Shown here one piece after another: positions 33,350 through 45,485 of a DNA stretch of 64,000 nucleotides. This stretch comes from Actinomadura hallensis. GTDB lineage: Bacteria > Actinomycetota > Actinomycetes > Streptosporangiales > Streptosporangiaceae. A program made the translations under genes and the position numbers. The stretch lies in the NCBI RefSeq assembly GCF_006716765.1, contig NZ_VFPO01000001.1, forward strand, positions 1,550,001-1,614,000. The letters run 5' to 3'. Every line of letters starts with the position of its first letter. The stretch's first letter is position 1. The notes below the pieces were generated by a model, which saw only the letters and a list, made by a program, of their open reading frames with translations, was not told where the DNA came from and made no database searches.

Positions 33350-34603
33350 ATGTCCATCACAGTCCGCCGCGCACTGCGCACCGCACTGGCGTCCTGCCTC
33401 GGGGTCGTGCTCGCGGCGGCCGCGCTGCAGGGGCCGGCCGCCGCGGCTCCCCGGGACGCCGGGCCTCCCGCCGAGGATCCGTTCTACAAGCCGCCCGTCC
33501 CGCTGCCGCCGGGGCGGTCGGGCGACGTCATCAGGTCGCGCCCGGCCGTGTTCACGGTCGACCCGTTCGGCAAGGCGCCCTTCGAGGGCGTCAGGTCGTG
33601 GCAGGTCCTCTACCGGTCGGAGAACGTGCACGGCGCCCCGATCGCCGTGTCCGGAATCGTCCTCGTCCCCAAGAGGCCGTGGACGGGCGGGGGCGAGCGC
33701 CCCCTGGTGTCCTACGCCGTGGGGACGCGCGGTCTCGGGGACGCGTGCGCGCCGTCCTACACCCTCACCCAGGGCCTGGACTACGAGGCCCTGATGATCA
33801 TCGACGCGCTCAACAAGGGCTGGGCCGTCGCCGTCACGGACATGGAGGGGCTCGGCACGCCCGGCGGGCACACCTACGAGGTCGGCCGCTCGCAGGGCAA
33901 GGCCGTCCTGAACATGGCGCGGGCCGCGCGGCGGCTCCCCGCCGCCGGGCTCGGCGGCTCGCCCGTCGCGATCTGGGGCTACTCGCAGGGCGGGACGTCG
34001 GCCGGCTGGGCGGCGCAGCTCGCCGGGCCCTACGCGCCCGACCTGCCGGTCAGGGGCGTCTTCGCCGGGGGAGTCCCCGCCGACCTGCGCGCCGTCGCCG
34101 ACGGCCTGGACGGGTCGCTGTTCGTCGCGCTGATGTTCATGGCCGCGGTCGGCTTCGACTCCGCCTATCCCGGCCTGAACCTGGAGGGATACCTCAACGA
34201 CGCGGGCCGCGCGCTGCTGCGCGACGCCCGCGAGATGTGCCTGACCAGCGTCGACGGGGCGTCCACGCTGCTCACGACGGCCTTCCGGCGCATCGGCGAC
34301 TACACGACGACCAACCCTCTGGACGACCCGAAGTGGCGCAGGGCGCTCGACGCCAACAGGCTCGGCGGGACGGCCCCGAAGGCGCCGGTCCTGCAGACGC
34401 ACGCCGTCCACGACCAGATCATCCCGTTCGGGCAGGCCGAGACGCTCCGCAGGACGTGGTGCGCCAAGGGCGCGAACGTGACGTGGAAGACCTACGAGTT
34501 CGCCGAGCACGCCACCGGCATGGTCTGGAGCCACCCCGACGCGATGAGGTTCATCACCGACCGCTTCGCCGGAAAGCCCGTCCGGGGCAACTGCCCCGCC
34601 TGA
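33350..34603 (+). CDS. Secreted lipase (LIP family, alpha/beta hydrolase)
   Basis: A 417-residue exported esterase. A Sec signal peptide (RRALRTALASCLGVVLAAAAL, cleaved near AAA-APRD) precedes the LIP-family domain. The nucleophile elbow is WGYSQGGTSAGWAA, the acid lies in THAVHDQIIPFGQA and the histidine in EFAEHATGM, giving the full triad. Four cysteines (GDACAPS, EMCLT, TWCAKG, GNCPA) can pair in the mature protein. I take the ATG at 33350 over one at 33329. Substrates are likely triacylglycerols or other esters. It is divergent from the DUF1257 operon across about 270 bases. Confidence 0.85.
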   Translation: MSITVRRALRTALASCLGVVLAAAALQGPAAAAPRDAGPPAEDPFYKPPVPLPPGRSGDVIRSRPAVFTVDPFGKAPFEGVRSWQVLYRSENVHGAPIAVSGIVLVPKRPWTGGGERPLVSYAVGTRGLGDACAPSYTLTQGLDYEALMIIDALNKGWAVAVTDMEGLGTPGGHTYEVGRSQGKAVLNMARAARRLPAAGLGGSPVAIWGYSQGGTSAGWAAQLAGPYAPDLPVRGVFAGGVPADLRAVADGLDGSLFVALMFMAAVGFDSAYPGLNLEGYLNDAGRALLRDAREMCLTSVDGASTLLTTAFRRIGDYTTTNPLDDPKWRRALDANRLGGTAPKAPVLQTHAVHDQIIPFGQAETLRRTWCAKGANVTWKTYEFAEHATGMVWSHPDAMRFITDRFAGKPVRGNCPA

Positions 34604-34631
34604 CCTGGACCGCCGCTCATGTCCGCACCCG

Positions 34632-34672
34632 ATTCAAGGGGCAGCATGAAAGATCAAGGGGCCGCATGAAAG
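34632..34672 (+). repeat. Two 21-base direct repeats before the DUF6221 gene
   Basis: ATTCAAGGGGCAGCATGAAAG and GATCAAGGGGCCGCATGAAAG lie back to back, each with an AAGGGG ribosome-like motif before an ATG. The second ATG (34666) is in frame with the DUF6221 gene; the first opens only a seven-codon frame. Confidence 0.6.
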
Positions 34673-34728
34673 CCGGCCGGCCCGATTCGCGAGGCCATCC
34701 CGTCCCCGCCAGGGGGCAGGATGGCCTC

Positions 34729-35127
34729 ATGGAGTTGGTGGAGTTCCTCCGGGCGCGGCTGGCGCGGGACGAGCAGATCGCCCGCGACTGTTCGGGCCTC
34801 CCCTGGAAGACCGCGACCTCGGGTACCGTCCACACCGACCCGAAGGCACCCGGCGGTCCGGGCGACGGGCCCTCGGCCTACGTCGCGACGGCGGAGAACG
34901 GCGCCTACGCCGAGCACATCGCCCGCCACGACCCGGCCCGGACGCTCGCCCGCGTCGAGGCCGTGCGGCAGATCCTCGACGACTACGAGAAGCACGCGTG
35001 GATCCTCGGGCAGGGGCATCGGACGCCGGAACTCGAAGCGGCGCAGGTCGTCCGCGAGAACGTGCTGCGGCGCCTCGCACTCCCTTACGCGAACCATCCC
35101 GCATATCGAGATGATTGGCGGCCCTGA
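34729..35127 (+). CDS. DUF6221-family protein
   Basis: A 132-residue actinomycete-specific protein. The family pattern is visible: MELVEFLRARLARDEQIA at the start, a variable centre, then EHIARHDPARTLARVEAVRQILDDY and a C-terminal helix LRRLALPYANHPAYRDDW. DUF6221 proteins are small, soluble and often near phage or plasmid-derived genes, but no activity is known. The ATG at 34729 matches the usual family start; an in-frame ATG at 34666 preceded by AAGGGG would add 21 residues. It lies upstream of the metH riboswitch on the same strand. Confidence 0.8.
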   Translation: MELVEFLRARLARDEQIARDCSGLPWKTATSGTVHTDPKAPGGPGDGPSAYVATAENGAYAEHIARHDPARTLARVEAVRQILDDYEKHAWILGQGHRTPELEAAQVVRENVLRRLALPYANHPAYRDDWRP

Positions 35128-35162
35128 CAAGACAGAGTCCGGCTCGTTATGTAACCTCGTTG

Positions 35163-35257
35163 GCGAGGCCGAGAGGCGCTGCAACGGGCGAGAGCCCGCC
35201 ACGCTCGGTCTCCGTAGGTCGTGGAAACAAGGGCGCCTCCCAGATCAAGACGGGAGG
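35163..35257 (+). promoter_or_regulatory. S-adenosylhomocysteine (SAH) riboswitch controlling metH
   Basis: The aptamer core GAGAGGCGCTGCAACGGG and the CCACGCTCGG segment match the SAH riboswitch. P1 pairs CCGAG (35169-35173) with CTCGG (35204-35208), and AGGCGC (35174-35179) can pair with GCGCCT (35233-35238) as the pseudoknot. The same downstream strand, extended to GCGCCTCCC (35233-35241), can instead pair with GGGAGGTGC (35252-35260), which holds the metH ribosome site. SAH binding should free that site and turn metH on. Confidence 0.85.
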
Positions 35258-35262
35258 TGCCC

Positions 35263-38895
<3,633 letters not shown>

Positions 38896-38956
38896 GGGGC
38901 ATGAGCCGCCACCCCGGCCACGCAGCGACCGCGGCTGGGGTTCTGGTCGAGAAGGA

Positions 38957-38992
38957 ACGTCCGGCGGCCGCCGCGCCGCGGCCGCCGGACGT
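38957..38992. terminator. Terminator between metH and the hemerythrin gene
   Basis: A 14-bp perfect stem (ACGTCCGGCGGCCG with its complement) closes an eight-base GC loop between two convergent genes. It can serve both strands. Confidence 0.75.
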
Positions 38993-39003
38993 CGTTCAGG
39001 GGG

Positions 39004-39843
39004 TCACGGGCGCCCGATGCGGACGCGCCAGACTTCCGGGCCGGTCTCCTGGTACTCCCAGGTGAACTCGCCGGGGTGCTCGGCCGCGAACTGGTAGTAC
39101 AGCGGCTTCGGGTCGTGGTCGTTGACGAGCACGAAGCCCGTCGCGGGCGCGAGGGCGTCGAACGCGGCGAAGATCTGCTGGTGGCGCTGCGCCGGGACGA
39201 GGGTGCGCACGTCGAGCTCGCCGTCCACGACCTCGGCCGTCGCGCCGGGCGTGCCCGGGTCGTCGTGCCCGCCGCAGGTGCAGTGATGCCCCTGCGCCGC
39301 GCCCGCCCCGGCGTGGTGGGCGGCGGCGTGGTCGGCGGTGCCCGTGGTGTGGGCAGCGGTGGTGTGGGCGTCGTGGCCGCCGAGGATCTCGTGCATGCCC
39401 GCGAGCAGTTCGGCGAGGTCGACGTCCGCCTCGACCAGCGCGGGCAGCAGCAGCTCGTTCTCCTTGTACAGGTGCGACTCGAACAGCGCGTTGAGGGCCG
39501 ACGCCGCGGCGACCGTCTCCCCGGGGGTCCGCGCCGCCTCCAGTTCGGCGAGCCGCTCCTTCAGCACGGTGTGCTCCCGCAGCATCGCGCGCAGCAGGAG
39601 CTCGGTGCCGGGCAGCCCCTCGGCGGCCTTGTACAGGGTCTTCTCCTCGGCCTCCGCGTGGGGGACGACCTCCTCGGCGCAGAACGCCACGAGCCGGTCG
39701 CGCCGCTCGTGGGGCGCGGCGAGCTGGTCGGCGGCCCGCGCGATCGTGACGACGTGGTCGGCCATGGTCCGGCCGAGACGCTCGTGGTGGTCGAGGATCG
39801 CCCGCACGGTGTCCTGCTGCGGGTTCGCGGCCGATGTGGTCAT
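39004..39843 (-). CDS. Hemerythrin-domain protein fused to DUF2249
   Basis: A 279-residue protein. The first ~150 residues form a four-helix hemerythrin fold with di-iron ligand motifs: ILDHHERLGRTMADH, VVPHAEAEEKTLY, LREHTVLKERL and FESHLYKENELLLP. A linker of about 50 residues follows, rich in His with a CTCGGH motif that could bind metal. The C-terminus is a DUF2249 domain (LDVRTLVPAQRHQQIFAAFDAL, FVLVNDHDPKPLYYQF). Such proteins sense or store O2 or NO and are often linked to nitrosative stress. The ATG at 39843 has GAGGGAG upstream. It is divergent from the NnrS-NirK pair, sharing a 58-base promoter region. Confidence 0.88.
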   Translation of the reverse strand: MTTSAANPQQDTVRAILDHHERLGRTMADHVVTIARAADQLAAPHERRDRLVAFCAEEVVPHAEAEEKTLYKAAEGLPGTELLLRAMLREHTVLKERLAELEAARTPGETVAAASALNALFESHLYKENELLLPALVEADVDLAELLAGMHEILGGHDAHTTAAHTTGTADHAAAHHAGAGAAQGHHCTCGGHDDPGTPGATAEVVDGELDVRTLVPAQRHQQIFAAFDALAPATGFVLVNDHDPKPLYYQFAAEHPGEFTWEYQETGPEVWRVRIGRP

Positions 39844-39866
39844 GAGCACTCCCTCGTGCCGGATGG

Positions 39867-39901
39867 TTTTTCACAACACTACTTGTATTTATAGTAGCGG
39901 T
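39867..39901 (+). promoter_or_regulatory. Compact divergent promoter and short dyad before the NnrS-like gene
   Basis: TATAGT (39890-39895) fits a minus-10 box and ends six bases before the ATG at 39902, so that gene is probably leaderless. CTACT (39879-39883) and AGTAG (39893-39897) form a short inverted repeat overlapping it. A nitric-oxide-responsive repressor is plausible but unproven. Confidence 0.45.
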
Positions 39902-41014
39902 ATGGAGAAACTGGAGACGAGGGGGCGCCCCCGGCCCCGGGCCCGGGTCGCGGCGCACCGGCTCCCGCTGCTCGCCGGCGCGCTGCTGGCACTCGCCGCG
40001 GGACTCTGGGGCGCCCTCGCTCTCCTCGGCCTGGACGTGCCGCTGCCGCGCGCCTCATTCGCGCGCCGGCACGGTGCGCTGATGGCCCTCGGCTTCCTCG
40101 GCACCCTCATCTCCCTCGAACGCGCCGTCGCCCTCGGCCGCCCCTGGGCCTACGCCGCCCCCGCCCTCGCGGGCGCCGGCGGCCTCGCCGCGGCCCTCGG
40201 CCTGACCCTGCCCGGCAAGTTCCTGCTCACCGCCGCCGGCGGCTGGCTCATCGCGATCTACGTCGCGGTCCTCGGCCGCCGCACCGGGCGGGACCTCGCC
40301 GTCCAGCTCTCCGGCGCGGTCGCCTGGTACGCCGGCGCGCTGCTGTGGCTCGGCGGCCGGTCCGTGTCCGAGATCGTCCCGTGGCTCGCCGCGTTCCTGA
40401 TCCTCACGATCGCCGGGGAGCGTCTCGAACTCGCCCGCGTCGCGTTCCTCGGCCGCCGCGCGTCCGACGGCCTCCTCGTCGCGGCGGCCCTCGTCGGCGC
40501 GGGCGCCGCCGTCTCCACCGCCTGGCCGGACCCCGGGTGGCGGCTCACGGGGCTCGGCATGGTCGCCCTCGCCGTCTGGCTCGCCGTCCACGACGTCGCG
40601 CGCGGGACCGTCCGCGGGACGGGCCTGCCCCGCTTCGCCGCCGCCTGCCTCCTCACCGGCTACGCCTGGCTCGCCGTCGCCGGGACGATCTGGCTCGCCG
40701 CCGGGCGCCCCGGCTCCGGCGGGCTCAACGACGCCGCCCTGCACGCGGTGTTCCTCGGGTTCGTGATGTCGATGGTCTTCGGGCACGCCCCGGTGATCCT
40801 GCCCGCGGTCCTGCGGGTCCGGCTGCCGTACCACCCCGTCCTGTACGCGCCGCTCGCCCTCCTGCACGTCTCCCTCCTCGTCCGCGTCGCCGGGGACCTC
40901 GCCGGGTCCGCCGCCGCGCGGACGATCGGCGGCGTCCTGGGCGAGGCGTCGCTGCTGCTCTTCGGCGCCTGCGCGGTGGCCGCGTCGCGCCTGCTGCGAA
41001 GGGAGTCCCCATGA
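39902..41014 (+). CDS. NnrS-like multi-pass membrane protein
   Basis: A 370-residue protein with about ten to twelve hydrophobic helices and little outside the membrane. Conserved features resembling the NnrS family are RRHGALMALGFLGTLISLERAVALGR near the start and HAVFLGFVMSMVFGHAPVILPAVL near the end; both contain histidines that could bind heme or copper. NnrS proteins protect against nitric oxide and its iron-nitrosyl products. Its last bases overlap the ATG of the NirK-fusion gene (ATGA), so the two proteins are made together and may form a membrane complex. Confidence 0.75.
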   Translation: MEKLETRGRPRPRARVAAHRLPLLAGALLALAAGLWGALALLGLDVPLPRASFARRHGALMALGFLGTLISLERAVALGRPWAYAAPALAGAGGLAAALGLTLPGKFLLTAAGGWLIAIYVAVLGRRTGRDLAVQLSGAVAWYAGALLWLGGRSVSEIVPWLAAFLILTIAGERLELARVAFLGRRASDGLLVAAALVGAGAAVSTAWPDPGWRLTGLGMVALAVWLAVHDVARGTVRGTGLPRFAAACLLTGYAWLAVAGTIWLAAGRPGSGGLNDAALHAVFLGFVMSMVFGHAPVILPAVLRVRLPYHPVLYAPLALLHVSLLVRVAGDLAGSAAARTIGGVLGEASLLLFGACAVAASRLLRRESP

Positions 41015-43557
41015 CCTCCATCGGGATCCGGCCGAAGGCCGCGGGCGCCGGGCCGCCCGCGCCGCGCCGGCCCCGCTCCACCTGGCACGCGATCGCCAAC
41101 GGGGTCGTGCTCGGGTGGCTGGCGCTGACCGCGGCGGCCGCCCTCGCCCACCCCGGGCTGCCCGTGCCGCGCTGGCTGCTCGTCCACCTGTTCCTGCTCG
41201 GCGCGGTCACCAACGCGATCGTCACCTGGACCGAGCACTTCGCCACCGCACTGCTGCGGCTGCCGCCGCCGGGCCGCTGGCCCATGGCGCGGCTGGCGAT
41301 CCTGAACGCCGGGATCGCCGCCGTGCTGGGGGGCGTCGCCGGCGGAATCCCCCTCATCGCCGCCGGCGGCGCCGGCGCGGTGGTCGCGGTGGTCGCCGCG
41401 CACGTCGCCGTTCTCGCCGTCCGCGGGCGCGGGGCCCTCGGCGGGAGGTTCGCGCACGTCGTCGGCTGGTACGTGTGGGCCGGGGCGGCCCTCGTCGCGG
41501 GCGGCTCGCTCGGCGGGCTGCTGGCGTCCGGCCGTGCGCCCGCCTCCTGGCACGCGCCGACGCAGGCCGCCCACGCGCACGTCAACCTCCTCGGCTGGGT
41601 CGGCCTGACCGTCCTCGGGACGCTGTTCACGCTGTGGCCGACGGTCCTGCGCACCCGGATGGACGACGGCGTCGGGCCCATCGCCCGCTGGTCGCTGCGG
41701 GCCGCCGTCCCCGGGCTGGCCGTCGCCACCGGGGGCCTGCTGGCGGGGCAGCGCTGGATCGCCGCCGCGGGGCTGCTCCTGTACGCCGGGGCCGCCGCGC
41801 TCGCCCTCGTCCCGTTCGTCCGGACCCTCCTGCGCCGCCGTCCCCACACCCCCGCGTCCTGGATGCTCGCCGCCGGGACGGCGTGGTTCGCGGTGACCCT
41901 CGCCGCGGACGCGGCCCGGCAGAGCCTCGACGGCCTGCTCCCGCTCGTCCTCGTCGGCTTCGTCGGGCAGACGCTCCTCGGGGCGCTGACGTTCCTGCTC
42001 CCCGTCGTGCTCGGCGGCGGTCCCGCCGCGCTCAAGGCCAACGCCGCCGTGCTCGAACGGCTCTGGGCGCCGCGGGTGGCGGCCGTCAACGCGGCGGTGC
42101 CGCTGCTCGTGCTGCCCGTCCCCGGGTGGGCGAGCCGCGCCGGGTGGATCGTCGCGGTCGCGGCGCTGGGCTCGTTCGTCGTCCTGGCCGCGGCGACCGT
42201 CCTGCGCACGCACCGCCCGTCGCCGGTCGTCGCGGGGATCACCGCCGGGGTCCTGCTCACCGCGCTGGCCGCCGGTGTCGCGGCCGGAGGGGGAGCGGAG
42301 CCGTCCACCTCGACGGTCGCCTCCTCCGGCACCCGCACGGTGGAGGTCGCCCTCGTGGACATGCGCATCCGCCCGGGGACGATCGAGGCGCCCCCCGGAA
42401 CGCGCCTCATCCTGCGCGTCACCAACAAGGACGCGATGCAGCACGACCTGCGCCTCGCCACCGGTCAGGCCACCCCGATGCTCGGCCAGGGCGAGACCGC
42501 GACGCTGACCGTCCCGCCGCTGGAGGGCACGATCGACGGCTGGTGCACCGTGCCCGGTCACCGCGCCGCCGGCATGACCATGCAGATCAAGACGGTGAGC
42601 GGCACGACCGCCCAGGAAGGCACCGCCAGGACGCCTTCCGGGACGTCAGGGGAGTCGCCGCAGGGGCACGCCCATCACGGCACCGGACAGCTCGACCTGT
42701 CGGCCCCGATGTCGCCGCAGTGGAGCCCCTACGACGCCTCGCTCAAACCCGCACCTGGAGGCAAGGAACACCGCGTCGAGATGCGCGCGACCGACCGGGA
42801 ACTGGAGGTCGCCCCAGGCGTCAAGCAGATGATGTGGACGTTCAACGGGACCGTCCCCGGCCCGGTTCTGCGCGGCAAGGTCGGCGACGTCTTCACCGTC
42901 ACCTTCATCAACGACGCGTCCATGGGCCACGGCATCGACTTCCACGCCGGGTCGCTCGCGCCGGACGTCCCCATGCGGACCATCCAGCCCGGTGAACGCC
43001 TCACCTACCGTTTCAAGGCCGAGCACGCGGGCGCCTGGCTCTACCACTGCTCGACGATGCCGATGCTCCAGCACATGGGCAACGGCATGTACGGCGCCGT
43101 CATCATCGACCCGCCGGACCTGCCCCGCGTCGACCGCGAGTACGTCCTCGTCCAAGGGGAGCTGTACCTGGGGGAGCCGGGCTCAGAGGAGCAGGTGGCG
43201 AAGATGCGCGACGGCCGTCCCGACGCGTGGGCGTTCAACGGCACGGCCTCCGGCTACGCCCACGCTCCGCTGACCGCTCGGACCGGTGACCGCGTCCGCG
43301 TCTGGGTCGTCGCCGCCGGCCCGGCGTCCGGCACCGCGTTCCACATCGTCGGCGCCCAGTTCGACACCGTCTACAAGGAAGGCGCCTACCAGCTCCGCAA
43401 GGGCGACGACGGCGGCGCGCAGATCCTCGACCTCGCGCCGGGCCAGGGCGGGTTCGCGGAGGCCGTCGTCCCGGAGGCGGGGCACTACCCGTTCGTGGAC
43501 CACGACATGCGGCACGGCGAATCCGGCGCGGCCGGCGTCCTCAAGGTCACCGACTGA
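41011..43557 (+). CDS. nirK: Membrane-anchored cupredoxin-NirK fusion (copper nitrite reductase type)
   Basis: An 848-residue fusion. Residues about 25-425 form an NnrS-like multi-helix membrane region with His motifs (WTEHFATAL, AAHAHVNLLGWVGL). Residues about 440-530 are a cupredoxin with type 1 copper ligands in GWCTVPGHRAAGM (C512, H517, M522). Residues about 565-848 are a two-domain NirK: MGHGIDFHAG (type 1 and 2 His), WLYHCSTMPMLQHMGNGM (H679, C680) and FHIVGAQFD. It should reduce nitrite to nitric oxide with electrons relayed through the fused cupredoxin. The start overlaps the NnrS-like stop. Confidence 0.85.
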   Translation: MTSIGIRPKAAGAGPPAPRRPRSTWHAIANGVVLGWLALTAAAALAHPGLPVPRWLLVHLFLLGAVTNAIVTWTEHFATALLRLPPPGRWPMARLAILNAGIAAVLGGVAGGIPLIAAGGAGAVVAVVAAHVAVLAVRGRGALGGRFAHVVGWYVWAGAALVAGGSLGGLLASGRAPASWHAPTQAAHAHVNLLGWVGLTVLGTLFTLWPTVLRTRMDDGVGPIARWSLRAAVPGLAVATGGLLAGQRWIAAAGLLLYAGAAALALVPFVRTLLRRRPHTPASWMLAAGTAWFAVTLAADAARQSLDGLLPLVLVGFVGQTLLGALTFLLPVVLGGGPAALKANAAVLERLWAPRVAAVNAAVPLLVLPVPGWASRAGWIVAVAALGSFVVLAAATVLRTHRPSPVVAGITAGVLLTALAAGVAAGGGAEPSTSTVASSGTRTVEVALVDMRIRPGTIEAPPGTRLILRVTNKDAMQHDLRLATGQATPMLGQGETATLTVPPLEGTIDGWCTVPGHRAAGMTMQIKTVSGTTAQEGTARTPSGTSGESPQGHAHHGTGQLDLSAPMSPQWSPYDASLKPAPGGKEHRVEMRATDRELEVAPGVKQMMWTFNGTVPGPVLRGKVGDVFTVTFINDASMGHGIDFHAGSLAPDVPMRTIQPGERLTYRFKAEHAGAWLYHCSTMPMLQHMGNGMYGAVIIDPPDLPRVDREYVLVQGELYLGEPGSEEQVAKMRDGRPDAWAFNGTASGYAHAPLTARTGDRVRVWVVAAGPASGTAFHIVGAQFDTVYKEGAYQLRKGDDGGAQILDLAPGQGGFAEAVVPEAGHYPFVDHDMRHGESGAAGVLKVTD

Positions 43558-43621
43558 GGAGGCACCCTGCGCGAGCCGTAGGAGTCGGCGGGGCGAGAGG
43601 AGCCGCAGGGGCCGGGCGGGG

Positions 43622-44011
43622 TCAGCGGCCGGGCTTGCGGACGACCGGGGTCCCCTCCCGTTCGGTGTGCACGAACTCGACCGGGATCATTCTCGTCACC
43701 CCGGCGATCGAGCACGTGCGCCTCACCATGCCCTGCTCCGGCAACCGCACCGAGAGCAGCGTTCCGACCTTCCGTGCTCGAACATATGTGCGGAGAATGA
43801 CGTTGAGGCCGCTGGAATCGCAGAAATGACAGTCGGAGAGATCGAGGATCAAAGAGCGCAGGCCCTCGTCCAGGAGTTGACGTGACAATGCGTGCAGGTC
43901 ATCACAGTTTCGGACATCCGCCTCGCCCGGAAAATACAGGGTGGCGTCCTGGCTCGTGCGCCGGACGGTCACGCCGCCCGAGGTGGTGAACTCCATGGTC
44001 GCCTCGCTCAA
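43622..44011 (-). CDS. STAS-domain anti-sigma-factor antagonist
   Basis: A 129-residue protein with one STAS domain of the SpoIIAA/RsbV type: ATLYFPGEADVRNCDDL, then LILDLSDCHFCDSSGLNVILRTYVRARK, where the serine of DSSGL is the expected phosphorylation site. It would bind an anti-sigma kinase when unphosphorylated and release a sigma factor. No kinase or sigma gene is adjacent, so its partner lies elsewhere. The C-terminus is an unconserved basic tail. It converges with the NirK gene. Confidence 0.85.
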   Translation of the reverse strand: MSEATMEFTTSGGVTVRRTSQDATLYFPGEADVRNCDDLHALSRQLLDEGLRSLILDLSDCHFCDSSGLNVILRTYVRARKVGTLLSVRLPEQGMVRRTCSIAGVTRMIPVEFVHTEREGTPVVRKPGR

Positions 44012-44183
44012 GGTCGATACCGGAGCGTGCCGCGCTAAAGGGACTGCCGTGCAATGCCCTCAGTGGACCCGAATCCAGGATCAATCCGCAAGCGCACGGA
44101 AGTCAAACCCTGTTCAAAAGTTTTGGGATCATTCTCCGTGCGGAAATGGCTGACCTCGGGAGAAAAATCCCGACCCGCCGTCA

Positions 44184-45485
44184 TCAGGGCAGGTAACAGG
44201 GCTTGTCCAGGTTGTGGGCGGTCGCGGTCGGGCCCGCGAAGAAGTCCGTGATGACCTTCGCCCCGGTGAACTCCCGGTCGTCGGGACGGCCCACTATCGA
44301 CTCGCGGAACGCCGCCGCGTTCGGGCTGGCCGAGAAGTTGCCCGCCTTCTTCGGCACCATCCCCTCGTAGTCCACCGTGGTGATCTGCCCGACCGCCTCG
44401 TACACGCCCTCGCGCGTCAGTTCGCCGTTCGCCGCGGCCCGCTCCAGCACCGTCTTCAGCGGGTAGGAGAAGATCCAGCCGGAGGTGAACGCGTCGTCCG
44501 GCTTCACCCGGCCCAGCGCGAGCCGCATCGCCGTGTGCCCCGGGGAGTCGGTGGAGAACGTCTTCCACGGCGCCACCACCATGTAGCGTGCCTTCAGCGC
44601 CTCCGCCGCCGGGCTCTGCAGCATGGCCGCGACCCACGTCGGGTTGTTGCCCATGAACCGCCCCTGGTAGCCCGCGGCGACGGTCTTGCCGACGATCGCG
44701 GCGACCTCGGCGGGACCGACCGTCAGCATGACCACGTCGGGCTTCTGCTGGAGGATCGCCCGGATGACCTCCTCCTGCTTCTCGGCGCCCTGCTCGGTCT
44801 CCATCTCCGAGTACCGCAGGTCGCGCGCCTCGGCGACCAGCCTCGCGCCGGCGGCGCCCTCGCCGCCGTAGTCGCCGGGGTAGTGGACCGACATCACGCT
44901 CTTCGCGCCGAAGTTGTCGACGGCGTAGTCGATCGCGTTCATGGACTCGAAGCAGTACGACGCGCCCGACTCCAGGATCACGTCCTCGAACTCCCACCGC
45001 GACGGGTACGAGGCGGGCACCGCGATCATCCGGGCGGCGCGCAGCTCGTTCAGGATCGCCTCGGTGGTCGGCGAGCCGAGGCTCTGCGCCAGCGCCAGCA
45101 CCTTGTCCTTGATCTCGTCGAACACGCGGCGCTGCACGGCCGGGTCGTACTTGTTGTCCCGCACGTAGGTGTGCACGTCGATGTCGTAGCCGCCGATGCC
45201 GCCCTGGCGGTTGACCCGGTCCCAGAACGCCTTCTGCGCCGTCACCATCGGCACGCCGAGGCCCGTGAACGGCCCGACGGTCAGGTCGGAGATGATGCCC
45301 AGGTAGATGCAGCCGTGATCGGGGTTCACGGCCTTCGGGCAGGGCTCGTCGGTCACTCCCGGGACGGGCGCGGAGACCCGCTCGTCCTGCCCGGAGGCGC
45401 AGCCCGCGCCCGCCAGTGCCGCCAGCAGCGCCGCGCCGGCGAGCAGGGACCGCAGCCTGGGTCTGTCAGAGCGCACGAAGACCAT
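44184..45485 (-). CDS. ABC-type substrate-binding lipoprotein (branched-chain amino acid type)
   Basis: A 433-residue type I periplasmic-binding-fold lipoprotein. The lipobox is LAGAGC (Cys about residue 29). The mature part has IYLGIISDLTVGPFTGLGVPMVTAQKAFWDRVNRQGGIGG, the ligand-cleft pattern of LivJ-like proteins, and a receptor-ligand region VRDNKYDPAVQRRVFDEI. No permease or ATPase gene follows, so it may act as a sensor component rather than in uptake. It overlaps the DUF742 gene by 20 bases and is the last gene of the kinase-DUF742 operon, which suggests that it feeds a ligand signal to the kinase. Confidence 0.85.
   Translation of the reverse strand: MVFVRSDRPRLRSLLAGAALLAALAGAGCASGQDERVSAPVPGVTDEPCPKAVNPDHGCIYLGIISDLTVGPFTGLGVPMVTAQKAFWDRVNRQGGIGGYDIDVHTYVRDNKYDPAVQRRVFDEIKDKVLALAQSLGSPTTEAILNELRAARMIAVPASYPSRWEFEDVILESGASYCFESMNAIDYAVDNFGAKSVMSVHYPGDYGGEGAAGARLVAEARDLRYSEMETEQGAEKQEEVIRAILQQKPDVVMLTVGPAEVAAIVGKTVAAGYQGRFMGNNPTWVAAMLQSPAAEALKARYMVVAPWKTFSTDSPGHTAMRLALGRVKPDDAFTSGWIFSYPLKTVLERAAANGELTREGVYEAVGQITTVDYEGMVPKKAGNFSASPNAAAFRESIVGRPDDREFTGAKVITDFFAGPTATAHNLDKPCYLP

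Noticed and set aside
43558..43621. Terminator between the NirK fusion and STAS genes
   Set aside because: No stable stem-loop could be found in this 64-base convergent gap.
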